Below, piece after piece: positions 24,694-33,409 of a DNA stretch of 53,286 bases. Each line of letters opens with the position of its first letter. Position 1 is the stretch's first letter. The stretch is from an uncultured Prevotella sp. (GTDB taxonomy: Bacteria; Bacteroidota; Bacteroidia; Bacteroidales; Bacteroidaceae). Under the pieces are notes generated by a model. The model was not told the origin of the DNA. It saw only the letters and a program-made list of their open reading frames with translations, and did no database searches. Both the position numbers and the translations under genes were made by a program. The DNA lies in the NCBI GenBank assembly GCA_905198745.1, contig CAJKDU010000014.1:1-53286 (forward strand), given 5' to 3'.

Positions 24694-24723
24694 TTGGCTT
24701 TCAAGAAATAATGTCTATCTTTG
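24694..24723 (+). promoter_or_regulatory. promoter of the GH35 gene, apparently leaderless
   Basis: TTGG begins at 24694 and TATCTTTG is at 24716-24723, with 19 bases after the TTG. A start 5-8 bases further on falls at or next to the ATG at 24729. Confidence 0.6.
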
Positions 24724-24728
24724 CCTGC

Positions 24729-27056
24729 ATGAAACCAACTATTCATTTTTTATTGCGAACAGCCGTTATCCTGTGCGCCCTCTGTTGCTGGCAGCAAACG
24801 TCTGCCAAGACGACCTCACACTCATTCACGGCAGGCAAGGGCACCTTCCTGCTCGACGGCAAACCGTTTGTCGTCAAGGCTGCCGAAGTGCATTACCCGC
24901 GCATTCCGCGCGCCTATTGGGAGCACCGCATCCGCATGTGCAAGGCGCTGGGCATGAACACGCTTTGCCTTTATGTGTTCTGGAACATCCACGAACAGCG
25001 CGAAGGGGTGTTCGACTTCACCGGCAACAACGACGTGGCTGCCTTCTGCCGACTGGCGCAGAAGCACGGCATGTATGTCATTGTGCGCCCCGGACCTTAC
25101 GTCTGTGCCGAATGGGAAATGGGCGGTCTGCCCTGGTGGCTGCTCAAGAAGAAAGACATCAGGCTGCGTGAGCAGGACCCTTATTTCATGGAGCGTGTGG
25201 TCCTCTTCGAGGAGAAGGTGGCCGAACAGCTCGCTCCGCTCAGCATTGACCATGGCGGGCCCATCATTATGGTGCAAGTGGAAAACGAATACGGCAGCTA
25301 CGGCGAGGACAAGCCTTACGTGGCAGCCATCCGCGACATGCTGCGCAAGAACTGGGGAAAGGGCGTGACGCTCTTCCAGTGCGACTGGGCGTCAAACTTT
25401 ACCAAGAACGGACTCGACGACCTGGTGTGGACCATGAACTTCGGCACGGGTGCCAACATTGACCAGCAGTTCCGCAAACTGGGCGAGTTGCGTCCCGATG
25501 CGCCCAAGATGTGCTCCGAGTACTGGAGCGGATGGTTCGACAAATGGGGCACCCGCCACGAGACACGGCCTGCCCAAGCCATGGTGAACGGCATCGGCGA
25601 AATGCTCTCCAAGGGCATCTCGTTCTCACTATACATGACCCACGGAGGCACATCGTTCGGCCACTGGGCTGGCGCCAACAGCCCGGGATTCCAGCCCGAC
25701 GTCACTTCTTATGACTATGATGCGCCCATCAACGAATACGGATTGCCTACACCTAAATACTGGCAGTTGAGAACGTTACTCCAGCAATATGCCAAGGGCA
25801 AGTTGCCAGCCGTCCCCAAAGCTCCCCTGCCCATCGTCGGCACACCGGAAGCAAGCCTCACGGGATGGGCGCCGCTCAAGGACGGCATAGCCAGCGAGCG
25901 CAAGAGCGACCGGCCTCTCACCTTTGAGGAGATGGACATGGGATGGGGAAACATGGTCTACACCACCACCCTGCCCGAACTCGACGGCAAGACCGTGCTC
26001 ACCATGGATGCCCACGACTATGCCCAGGTGTATCTCAACGGTGTGTATGTGGGCAAGACAGACCGGGTGCTGAACGAGAAACAGGTGGTGTTGCCGGCTG
26101 CCGGCAAGGACGCAAAGCTGAGCATCGTGGTGGAAGGTATGGGACGCATCAACTTCAGCCGTGCCATTAACGACCGCAAGGGCATCCTGGGCGACGTGAC
26201 GCTGACCTCGGACAAGGGGGTGTGGACGCCACGGCAATGGACCTGCGCCACACTGCCCGACGACTATGCCACTGCCGTGAAAGCCTTGGCTGCGGCTTCC
26301 GAGCCGGCACCAAGCGACGGACGCGCACCCGGATATTACCGTTACTCGCTTGAGCTGAAGAAGGTGGGCGACACTTTCCTCAACATGGAAGCGTTCGGCA
26401 AAGGACAGGTCTATGTGAACGGACATGCCATGGGACGATTCTGGCATATCGGTCCGCAACAGACGCTCTACTTGCCCGGATGCTGGCTGAAGAAGGGGAA
26501 AAACGAAATCATCGTGCTTGACGTGGTGGGGCCCAAGGCTCACGCCACGCTAAAAGGGCTCGACCATCCTGTCATAGACCAGCTGAACCTGGAGAAGCCC
26601 AACAAGCACAACGATCCAAGCATGGCACTTCCGAAAGGCCAACTGAAGCCTGCTCTCTCTACCACCCTGCAGCCCGGCAACGGATGGCAAACCGTGAAGC
26701 TGAAGGAGCCCTTGCGGGGACGTTACATTGCCCTGCAAATCAACGGCAACCAGGACGGCAAGAACGCCACTGCCATTGCCGAACTTTATGCACAAGACCC
26801 GCAGGGCCAACGCATCAACCGCGACAACTGGGTGGCACGATATGCCGACAGCGAGCAGGGGAACCATACGCTCGACAAGGCTTTCGACCTTCAGGAATCC
26901 ACCTATTGGCAGACTGAAGGCAAGGCCAAGTTGCCTCATGTCATCATCATAGACACCGGCAAGTCACAAACCATCTCTGCCCTGGAATACTTGCCTCGGC
27001 AGGAAAAAGGCGCACCGGGAAGTGCAAAAGACATAGACATCCTGATTTTTGAATAA
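24729..27056 (+). CDS. secreted GH35 beta-galactosidase
   Basis: The protein is 775 aa from the ATG at 24729, which places the signal peptide (MKPTIHFLLRTAVIL...) at the very start. The GH35 TIM barrel spans about residues 35-350: acid/base Glu in QVENEYG (about 187) and nucleophile Glu in CSEYWSGWFD (about 264). Beta-sandwich domains follow (VYLNGVYVGK and GKGQVYVNGHAMGRFW are typical), and a C-terminal F5/8-type-C-like module begins near residue 625. It removes terminal beta-galactose from glycans. It is divergent from DUF4861 and followed by its own terminator. Confidence 0.95.
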   Translation: MKPTIHFLLRTAVILCALCCWQQTSAKTTSHSFTAGKGTFLLDGKPFVVKAAEVHYPRIPRAYWEHRIRMCKALGMNTLCLYVFWNIHEQREGVFDFTGNNDVAAFCRLAQKHGMYVIVRPGPYVCAEWEMGGLPWWLLKKKDIRLREQDPYFMERVVLFEEKVAEQLAPLSIDHGGPIIMVQVENEYGSYGEDKPYVAAIRDMLRKNWGKGVTLFQCDWASNFTKNGLDDLVWTMNFGTGANIDQQFRKLGELRPDAPKMCSEYWSGWFDKWGTRHETRPAQAMVNGIGEMLSKGISFSLYMTHGGTSFGHWAGANSPGFQPDVTSYDYDAPINEYGLPTPKYWQLRTLLQQYAKGKLPAVPKAPLPIVGTPEASLTGWAPLKDGIASERKSDRPLTFEEMDMGWGNMVYTTTLPELDGKTVLTMDAHDYAQVYLNGVYVGKTDRVLNEKQVVLPAAGKDAKLSIVVEGMGRINFSRAINDRKGILGDVTLTSDKGVWTPRQWTCATLPDDYATAVKALAAASEPAPSDGRAPGYYRYSLELKKVGDTFLNMEAFGKGQVYVNGHAMGRFWHIGPQQTLYLPGCWLKKGKNEIIVLDVVGPKAHATLKGLDHPVIDQLNLEKPNKHNDPSMALPKGQLKPALSTTLQPGNGWQTVKLKEPLRGRYIALQINGNQDGKNATAIAELYAQDPQGQRINRDNWVARYADSEQGNHTLDKAFDLQESTYWQTEGKAKLPHVIIIDTGKSQTISALEYLPRQEKGAPGSAKDIDILIFE

Positions 27057-27069
27057 TCCAATCCCCTCA

Positions 27070-27105
27070 AGCCGCTTATGAACATCGTTCATAAGCGGCT
27101 TTTTA
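27070..27105 (+). terminator. terminator after the GH35 gene
   Basis: AGCCGCTTATGAAC and its exact complement flank ATC and are followed by TTTTT; it begins 13 bases after the stop. Confidence 0.88.
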
Positions 27106-27150
27106 TAGTACATCCCTGAATTGGCACCCGACAATTCTCCTGCTCGTTGG

Positions 27151-27204
27151 CGGCACACTAATAAACTGCTAACGGCACACTAACTATTAGCTAACGGCAC
27201 ACTG
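27151..27204. repeat. three direct copies of CGGCACACTR, 22-bp period
   Basis: Copies begin at 27151, 27173 and 27195. The intervening 12 bases include variants of ACTGCTAA / TTAGCTAA. A stray GCCCACTGC follows at about 27212. The repeat lies in a 390-base gap between two convergent genes. Confidence 0.6.
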
Positions 27205-27329
27205 ACCAATTGCCCACTGCAGTAATGGATAAAAAAGAAGACTCTTTTCAGCCCAACAAGCATAACGTTGTCCTGTTTCACGACTTGTCTGCCGAACGTC
27301 TTTACGGGTATTACCCTTGACAAAACAAA

Positions 27330-27363
27330 AGGCGAAAGACTGCACATGACACTTCTTTCACCT
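27330..27363 (-). terminator. terminator after the glycosyltransferase gene
   Basis: AGGCGAAAGA pairs with TCTTTCACCT (one mismatch); on the minus strand CCTTTTGTTTTG follows. Confidence 0.6.
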
Positions 27364-27450
27364 ATCTATATACATGGATTTTATAATTACAAACCTTACC
27401 CAAAGCCATGACGAACAGCCACAAGGGAAGGCCCTTCCGAGCACTTGTTC

Positions 27451-28548
27451 TCAAGCCAAGCCACGCTTGATGACCGCCGCCACGTCCTTGGCGCAGTTCT
27501 CCAGGTTGAGCACTTGCTCGGCATACTGCCTGCCTCGCATGCCCATCTCGGCAGCCTCTTTCGGGTGGTCGGCCACATAGCGCACCGCCTTCACCCAACC
27601 TTCCTCATCGTAGTAGTCCACCGTGATGCCACAGCCCACCTTGTCGATATCTACCGGCATCTGAGGATTGCGACTGCAAATGAGCGGTATGCCGAGTGCC
27701 AGAGCCTCGACCACCGTGGTCAGCCCCACCGTGTAGTTGGTCTGCTTGCAGCAAATCACCACACAGGCAGCGTTGTTCACCTTCAGGCTCATGTCCCTAT
27801 GTGCCAAGCCCTCAATGAAGTGGACGTGCGTGTTCTTGCCGGTGCCCAGTCGGGCGAAAAGCTCTTCGTAGTTGGTACCGCCATAGGCGTGGCAGATGTA
27901 TATGTCGAGCGGTGCCTCCGTGGTGCGGAATGCACTGACCAATGTGGGCATGTCGCGCTGTTCCTTGCCCGTGGAAATGAATCCGTGGCGGCACTGCTGC
28001 ACACGGGCAATGGCTGCTTGCGGCTGCATGTCGGCACCGTCGGCAGAACGGCAGAGCAGGCGATCGTAATAGTCAAGGTCGGCTCCCCACCTCACGATGT
28101 GCATGTGCTCCCGACGCGCCTTGGCAGAAAGCAGCGAGTCGGCTACTATTTTCCCGGAGAAGAAGAACATTTCGTCGAGTCCCCGATAGAAGAGTCGTGC
28201 CACACGTTCGCGCAGGCGGCTCTTGGCCGGCACCACAGGCTGATGGTGCCACACATAGAGAGGCTTGCGATAGAGACCGAGGGCACGCAGAAAGACGATG
28301 ATTTCGAGTCCGCGGAAAGTGGTGGCATAGACGGCGTCGAAATGGTCCCGGCAAGTGAGCACCTGCCATGCCACATAGAGCGACTGCTGCCACCTACGGG
28401 GGAAAAAGCGGAAGCGGTGCCAGACCACACCGATGCCGTTGGCTTCGAGATGGGTGGCTCCGTAAAGGAAATGCCCGGGGTAGTCACCACGTTGCCATCC
28501 ACTGAGGATGGTCTGAATGTCGGTGGTGTGGTAATAGTAGACTTTCAT
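27451..28548 (-). CDS. GT-B fold glycosyltransferase (GT4-like)
   Basis: I chose the ATG at 28548 (MKVYYYHTTDIQ), giving 365 aa; the longer frame runs through the promoter. The C-terminal half has the GT4 signature: a TVVEALALGIPLICS stretch with the conserved Glu, preceded by an HFIEGLAHRDMS segment. The N-terminal half has a YATTFRGLEII and WHHQPVVP stretch. It should transfer a sugar from a nucleotide or other donor onto a cell-surface glycan or lipid-linked chain. It is divergent from a Wzx-like flippase, with overlapping promoters. Confidence 0.85.
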   Translation of the reverse strand: MKVYYYHTTDIQTILSGWQRGDYPGHFLYGATHLEANGIGVVWHRFRFFPRRWQQSLYVAWQVLTCRDHFDAVYATTFRGLEIIVFLRALGLYRKPLYVWHHQPVVPAKSRLRERVARLFYRGLDEMFFFSGKIVADSLLSAKARREHMHIVRWGADLDYYDRLLCRSADGADMQPQAAIARVQQCRHGFISTGKEQRDMPTLVSAFRTTEAPLDIYICHAYGGTNYEELFARLGTGKNTHVHFIEGLAHRDMSLKVNNAACVVICCKQTNYTVGLTTVVEALALGIPLICSRNPQMPVDIDKVGCGITVDYYDEEGWVKAVRYVADHPKEAAEMGMRGRQYAEQVLNLENCAKDVAAVIKRGLA

Positions 28549-28552
28549 ACTG

Positions 28553-28584
28553 CAAAAGTAACAAATAGTCTTGGGTAATACAAA
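28553..28584 (-). promoter_or_regulatory. promoter of the glycosyltransferase gene, apparently leaderless
   Basis: On the minus strand TTTG (28584-28581) and TACTTTTG (28560-28553) are 20 bases apart. The ATG is at 28548, only four bases beyond the box, so the transcript should begin at or next to the start codon. Confidence 0.65.
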
Positions 28585-28601
28585 ATTAATGCTTACTTTT
28601 G
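28571..28601 (+). promoter_or_regulatory. promoter of the flippase gene
   Basis: TTG at 28571-28573 and TACTTTTG at 28594-28601 are 20 bases apart. It overlaps the divergent promoter by 14 bases. The leader is about 18 bases. Confidence 0.65.
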
Positions 28602-28625
28602 TAACATTCAACTTAACATCTCGCA

Positions 28626-30080
28626 ATGGCTTCACTCAAGGAACGTACCGCCTCAGGACTGCTCTGGGGTGCCATGAACAACGGACTGATGCAGCTGCTG
28701 AACATCGTGTTCGGCATCTTCCTGGCTCGCATGCTCTCGCCTGCCGACTACGGACTGGTGGGCATGATAGCCATCTTCACCGCCCTTGCTGCCACCCTTC
28801 AGGAGAGCGGGTTCACATCGGCTCTGGTCAACAAGAAAGACATCTCCGACAACGACTACAACTCGGTGTTCTGGTTTTCGTCCTTGGCAAGTGCCACACT
28901 GTTTGCCCTGCTCTTTCTCTCGGCGCCCCTGATAGCGCGCTATTTCGGCCAGCCCGAACTCACCCGGCTCTCCCGGTTGGCGTTCGTCTGCATTCCGCTG
29001 GCAGCCCTCGGCATTGTGCCTCAGGCCTACCTGTTCAAGAACCTGAAGGTGAAAGAGGCCACCGTGGTGCGCACCTCGGGACTGCTCATATCGGGCATCG
29101 TGGGCATTGTGCTCGCCTTCCGCGGCATGGCATACTGGAGTCTGGTGTGGCAGCAACTGTGCTATGTGGGCATCACCAGTCTGGGCAAGTATGCGCTAAT
29201 TCCGTGGCGGCCCTCACTGAGGGTAGACTTCGGCCCCGTAAGACAGATGTTCGGGTTCAGCTGCAAAATCATGTTCACCTCCATCGTCACCACCATCAAC
29301 CAAAACATACTCACCGTTATCTTCGGCCGCCTGTTCCCGGCGCGCACCGTGGGCAACTTCACCCAAGCCTTCAAGTGGAACAACATGACTTCGAGCCTCG
29401 TGTCGGGCACCATAGCGCAAGTGGCACAACCGGTGTTCGCCTCCATCCAGGACGACCCGCAAAGGCTCACGAACGTGGTACGCAAGATGATACGCTTCAC
29501 GGCGTTTCTCGCCTTCCCCGTGATGTTCGGCCTGTGCATCATTGCCCGCGAATTCATCCTTATCACCATCTCGGCGAAATGGGCAGACAGCGTGGCGCTA
29601 CTCCAGATACTCTGCATCAGCGGTGCCTTCATGCCCCTGCAGCAGACCTACCAGAACCTCATCGTGAGCCGCAACCGCAGCGACCTGTTCATGTGGATAA
29701 CCATAGTGCAGGTGGCGCTCCAGATTCTGGTGGTGGTAGTGCTCGGCAGCCATGGCATTGAACTGATGGTAGCGGGCTACACAGTGTTCAACGTGTTGTG
29801 GCTGCTGGTGTGGCACTACTACACGCACCGCCTCATCCCGCTCCGTCTCACCGACGCTCTGCGCGACATTCTGCCGTTTCTGCTTGCCGCCGTCGCCGCC
29901 ATGGCCTTGGCCTGGACGGCAGCCCTCGCCATCGCCGGCATCTGGCTCTCCATGCTGGTCAAGATGGCAGTGGCAGCCCTCGCCTACTTCATCATCATGA
30001 AAGCGGCTCACGCACAGATTATGGAGGAATGTCTGGCGTATGTGTTCAAGCGGAAAAGCAACAAGGAAAAAAGCGAATAG
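28626..30080 (+). CDS. MOP-superfamily polysaccharide flippase (Wzx/WzxC-like)
   Basis: The protein is 484 aa with about 12-14 hydrophobic helices. The N-terminus (LKERTASGLLWGA followed by VFGIFLARMLSPADYGLVGM) is the typical start of the lipopolysaccharide/colanic-acid exporter group. It should move lipid-linked oligosaccharide across the inner membrane. It pairs with the divergent glycosyltransferase, and a strong terminator separates it from the convergent operon. Confidence 0.92.
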   Translation: MASLKERTASGLLWGAMNNGLMQLLNIVFGIFLARMLSPADYGLVGMIAIFTALAATLQESGFTSALVNKKDISDNDYNSVFWFSSLASATLFALLFLSAPLIARYFGQPELTRLSRLAFVCIPLAALGIVPQAYLFKNLKVKEATVVRTSGLLISGIVGIVLAFRGMAYWSLVWQQLCYVGITSLGKYALIPWRPSLRVDFGPVRQMFGFSCKIMFTSIVTTINQNILTVIFGRLFPARTVGNFTQAFKWNNMTSSLVSGTIAQVAQPVFASIQDDPQRLTNVVRKMIRFTAFLAFPVMFGLCIIAREFILITISAKWADSVALLQILCISGAFMPLQQTYQNLIVSRNRSDLFMWITIVQVALQILVVVVLGSHGIELMVAGYTVFNVLWLLVWHYYTHRLIPLRLTDALRDILPFLLAAVAAMALAWTAALAIAGIWLSMLVKMAVAALAYFIIMKAAHAQIMEECLAYVFKRKSNKEKSE

Positions 30081-30124
30081 CTGCATATACCATCAAGCAG
30101 GCATGTGCAGCTATTCGCTTTTTT
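30067..30124. terminator. bidirectional terminator between convergent genes
   Basis: AAAAAAGCGAATAGCTGCA (30067-30085) has an exact partner at 30106-30124, with A-run and T-run ends, so it can stop transcription from both sides. It overlaps the 3' end of the flippase gene. Confidence 0.88.
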
Positions 30125-30157
30125 ATCAGGGCGTTGCCCTTCGGCAGTCAAGGAAGT

Positions 30158-31522
30158 CTAAAGCAGATACAATCCGTACAAATACACGTTATACACCCAC
30201 AGGTAGACCGTAAGGAACAGCACGACAAGGCGTAACGGCATGAGCCACTTGAGACGGACAAACCGGAACAGGTAGGCCACCGCCAAAGGGATGATGAAAA
30301 GCCAGTGGGCGCCCATGATGTAGACCTCGTTGATGCCGAAGCCAATCGCCATGTGGATGAACATGTCGAACAGGAAGAACGACATGGCAAGCCAGAAGAA
30401 CTTGCTCTTTCTGCCACACCATATACCAGCCAGGAACAACAGCACGATGATGCCCTCAATGATGTAGCTGAACGGGTTGTGATAGTTCACGATGACAGGC
30501 CGCTTGGTCAGCGTGTCGCAGAGGAGATAGTCGCGGTGGAGCTGAATGGATTCGCCGAAAAGATTCTCCACCGCCGTTTCCCAGCGCGAGGTGGTTATGT
30601 CGGTCCAACTCCAGAACTCGCCCTTCTTGATGGGCTTGCCCGTGTGCGACTCGGCCATCTTCACCTTGGTACGCTGGCGCTTTTCGCTCGCCGTGTTGTC
30701 AATGCCCCGTTGCTTCAGCTCTGCCCGTTTCTTCTCCACAGCCTCTTTCTTGGCCTGCTTCTCCGGATACACAATGTAGTCGTACTGCAAGCGGGCGCCA
30801 TACCAGATAAGTGCCGCGGGCAGCAGGATGGCAAAGAGCATGTTGCGCCAATGGAAGCAGTGCTTGCCGTTGCAAAAGAGGTTGGCAAGATACACCTTGA
30901 TGCCGTTGTTGAGCGAGATGCCTGCCGTGATGAAGAAGAGTACCACTGTCTCGAGTATCGTGAGCCGCTTGTGCTGCTGCATCTTCACCCCGGAAATCCA
31001 AAGCACCAGCAACAGCATGGTAAGCGACAGGCCGAAATGGTCGGGCACGGTATAGGACAGCATCACATAGGCGAAGGAATACATGAACGCCGACAACAGG
31101 GTGGCATCCATCCGGCACAGCCCAATCACCTCACGGAAAATGCGGTAGATGAACAGCACGGAATACATCACAGCGGCTATGAGCAGGGCTGCCACGATAA
31201 ACTGCACGCAGTTCATGCCCGTGAGCCACATCAGGGCCTGGTTGAGCAGATAGGGCACATACATGAAAAAGGCAAGCAAGGGATGGCGGTAGACATTATA
31301 CGACACATCCCACTCCGTCACCACATAGTAGGTGATGGGGTCGAAGCCCGACACGTGGAAACGGTTGATGAACACGGGCCAATAATATTTGTGGAAGCGC
31401 GTGAATACTCCCACATATTTGTAGACCACCATGGCATTGAGCAAAAGAAACACCAAGACGGTGGACAGTGCCAGCCAACGCTCCTCGCGGCGGACACGGA
31501 ATATGGACAACAGACTTTTCAT
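30158..31522 (-). CDS. polytopic membrane protein, probable GT-C-type glycosyltransferase (DUF6080-like)
   Basis: The ATG at 31522 gives 454 aa; it overlaps the GtrA stop by four bases. About ten membrane helices are visible. The first loop carries HVSGFDPITYYVVTEWD, acidic residues of the kind used by GT-C enzymes, and there is a large soluble insert rich in Lys/Glu at about residues 265-340 before the last helices. I associate it with the DUF6080 family of Bacteroidetes membrane proteins next to GtrA genes, with moderate confidence. The last gene of the seven-gene operon, it is the best candidate to use a polyprenyl-linked sugar as donor. Confidence 0.72.
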   Translation of the reverse strand: MKSLLSIFRVRREERWLALSTVLVFLLLNAMVVYKYVGVFTRFHKYYWPVFINRFHVSGFDPITYYVVTEWDVSYNVYRHPLLAFFMYVPYLLNQALMWLTGMNCVQFIVAALLIAAVMYSVLFIYRIFREVIGLCRMDATLLSAFMYSFAYVMLSYTVPDHFGLSLTMLLLVLWISGVKMQQHKRLTILETVVLFFITAGISLNNGIKVYLANLFCNGKHCFHWRNMLFAILLPAALIWYGARLQYDYIVYPEKQAKKEAVEKKRAELKQRGIDNTASEKRQRTKVKMAESHTGKPIKKGEFWSWTDITTSRWETAVENLFGESIQLHRDYLLCDTLTKRPVIVNYHNPFSYIIEGIIVLLFLAGIWCGRKSKFFWLAMSFFLFDMFIHMAIGFGINEVYIMGAHWLFIIPLAVAYLFRFVRLKWLMPLRLVVLFLTVYLWVYNVYLYGLYLL

Positions 31523-31914
31523 TTCTTCAAAAAATATCTTACTAACACAAAGTTGACTGGCACACAGATGGCGAACATGGGCAGGGGCGCCCATGTCTTC
31601 GACACGCCCAGCCACAGGAAAAACGACAGGCAGGCGGTCTGCAGCAGATAGTTGACCACATGCGACAGGGCGAATCCGGCTCCACGGCGGGCACTCGACT
31701 TCACCCTGAAGGTGAAACGGGTAGAGGCTATGTAGTTGTAGACAAAACTGATGCCGTAGCCCACGGTGTTGGCAAGGGTCGGGTGCATCCAGCGCGACGC
31801 CACGAAATAAATGGCATACTGAAGCACGGTAGCCGTGACACCCACCAGGCCGAAACGCACCACCTCGCCCAGCCGCTCACGCTGCCGGGCACTGATCCGG
31901 TCGGTCATCCTCAT
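31519..31914 (-). CDS. GtrA-family membrane protein
   Basis: The protein is 131 aa (129 from the second ATG), with four membrane helices. Family marks: GEVVRFGLVGVTATVLQY at the start, NTVGYGISFVYNYIASTRFTF in the middle, and FVLVRYFLKK at the end. GtrA proteins are thought to flip or help flip polyprenyl-phosphate-linked sugars. It sits between the HAD phosphatase and the GT-C-like gene with four-base overlaps on both sides. Confidence 0.9.
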   Translation of the reverse strand: MRMTDRISARQRERLGEVVRFGLVGVTATVLQYAIYFVASRWMHPTLANTVGYGISFVYNYIASTRFTFRVKSSARRGAGFALSHVVNYLLQTACLSFFLWLGVSKTWAPLPMFAICVPVNFVLVRYFLKK

Positions 31915-32525
31915 TCTCTGAACGGTTTAAAGTGGGCCTCGTCGGCATAGGCAAGCAAGGCACGGTCGCCACGGCTGTCGCCATAGGCTGTGAGATGATA
32001 CAGTCGGCGGTCGGGCAACACCTCGAGCAGCCTGCGCACTTTCTCCTCGCCATAGCAGTTGGGGGTGAGGAAACGTCCGGTCACCATGCCGTTTTCCACC
32101 TCGATGCGGGTGCCTACGATGCGCACGCCGCCAGTGGTATTGGCGTCTTCACCGAAGATATTGAAGAACGGGCGCACCCAGTTCTCCACACTGGCGGTGA
32201 TGATGAGCACCTGCTCGCCGGCATGCAGTGCATGGCTGATGAGCGGTATGGCCTTGGTGCGGATGATAGTGCGGTGGCGGGCGGCAAACTGCAAGCAGAG
32301 CTCATTGAACCGCTCCTCGCTCATGCCCCGGAAGAACCAGGCAAAGATATGCTCCTTGGCTTCGCCGTTGGAATAGAGGTGCAGTTTCATGAGCACCAAC
32401 ATCAGGCTATGACGCAGGAACCCCAACAGGAAGCGGCGCGTGCCGCAGGCAAACTGTATGAACGCCAGCAAGGTGTCGCAAGTGGTCAGGGTTCCGTCGA
32501 AATCGAATACTTTTACTTCTCTCAT
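31911..32525 (-). CDS. HAD-IB family phosphatase
   Basis: The ATG at 32525 (MREVKVFDFDGTLTT) gives 204 aa. Motif I is FDFDGTLT, motif II IITAS, and the acidic motif YGDSRGD is near the C-terminus; a helical cap lies between the first two, as in SerB-type HAD enzymes. Next to a phosphoribosyl transferase, its likely substrate is the 5-phosphate left on a polyprenyl-phosphoryl-ribose, although other phosphate esters cannot be excluded. It starts two bases after the UbiA-type gene. Confidence 0.88.
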   Translation of the reverse strand: MREVKVFDFDGTLTTCDTLLAFIQFACGTRRFLLGFLRHSLMLVLMKLHLYSNGEAKEHIFAWFFRGMSEERFNELCLQFAARHRTIIRTKAIPLISHALHAGEQVLIITASVENWVRPFFNIFGEDANTTGGVRIVGTRIEVENGMVTGRFLTPNCYGEEKVRRLLEVLPDRRLYHLTAYGDSRGDRALLAYADEAHFKPFRE

Positions 32526-32527
32526 TC

Positions 32528-33409
32528 TTAGCTTAAATAAATCATAAACATAAAGGTGAGCACCCATCCCGCGATAATCAGTTGGGTGAAGCGGTCGTGG
32601 AGCACCACCTTAGTGGGGTCGCCGCTCTTCTCGTCGACCACGGCAATCTGGATGTAGCGCAGCAGACCCAAGATGACAAATACCGTGGTGAGATAGAGAT
32701 ACTCGTTGTTGAAATGCTCTGCCACCTCGGGCGACACGGTGTACATGATATAGCACACGAGCGTGACCGACGCGGTGATGGTGATGGCCTGGTTGATGAA
32801 CGTCAGGTTATAGCGGATGGTGTTCTTGCGCGGAGCCTCGCCAGTCTTGTTCATGCGCAGCACGTCGTCGCGGCGCTTGGCAAAGGAGAGGAAGAGGGTG
32901 AGCAGGAAGGTCATCAGCACAATCCACTTGCTCAGCAACACGTCGCACGCCTCGCCGCCAGCCACAATGCGGAGCACAAAGCCAAACGCCACCACGCACA
33001 CGTCAATGATGGCATACTGCTTGAGCTTGGCACAATAGCCAAGGTTCATCACATAATAGAAAAGGAACACGCCACCTACCTGCAGGCGGTTGATGGAGAG
33101 CAAAGCCACCATGCCCATGGAGAGCAGAAACATCAGTGCCATGAGCGCATAGCCCATGCGCACGGAGATGGCGCCCGAGGCGATGGGACGCTTGCACTTC
33201 ACCGGGTGACGGCGATCGGCTTCCACGTCGACGATGTCATTGTAGCAGTAGACCGACGAGGCGATGAAGCAGTATGCCAGCATGGTGAGCAGCGCACCAC
33301 TGAGTAACGGCCAGTCGAAGAGGTTGCCGCTGAAGAAAAGCGGCAGCAGCACAAACACGTTTTTCACCCACTGCTTGGGGCGGATGAGTTTATAGAGCGG
33401 GTGTTTCAT
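32528..33409 (-). CDS. UbiA-family polyprenyl-phosphate phosphoribosyltransferase (DPPR synthase-like)
   Basis: The protein is 293 aa with about eight to nine helices. RPKQWVKNVFVLLPLFFSG at the start, YNDIVDVEADRRHPVKCKRP (the first Asp-rich motif) and FAKRRDD are the marks of the branch of UbiA that uses PRPP, as in mycobacterial Rv3806c, rather than aromatic acceptors. It would make polyprenyl-phosphoryl-5-phosphoribose in the inner membrane. The next genes supply a phosphatase, a GtrA protein and a GT-C-like enzyme, consistent with a full pathway except for a 2-epimerase, which is not in the window. Confidence 0.87.
   Translation of the reverse strand: MKHPLYKLIRPKQWVKNVFVLLPLFFSGNLFDWPLLSGALLTMLAYCFIASSVYCYNDIVDVEADRRHPVKCKRPIASGAISVRMGYALMALMFLLSMGMVALLSINRLQVGGVFLFYYVMNLGYCAKLKQYAIIDVCVVAFGFVLRIVAGGEACDVLLSKWIVLMTFLLTLFLSFAKRRDDVLRMNKTGEAPRKNTIRYNLTFINQAITITASVTLVCYIMYTVSPEVAEHFNNEYLYLTTVFVILGLLRYIQIAVVDEKSGDPTKVVLHDRFTQLIIAGWVLTFMFMIYLS

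Noticed and set aside
27107..27329. Gap between GH35 and glycosyltransferase considered for a small gene.
   Set aside because: No frame with start and plausible composition; the interval is explained by repeats and two terminators.
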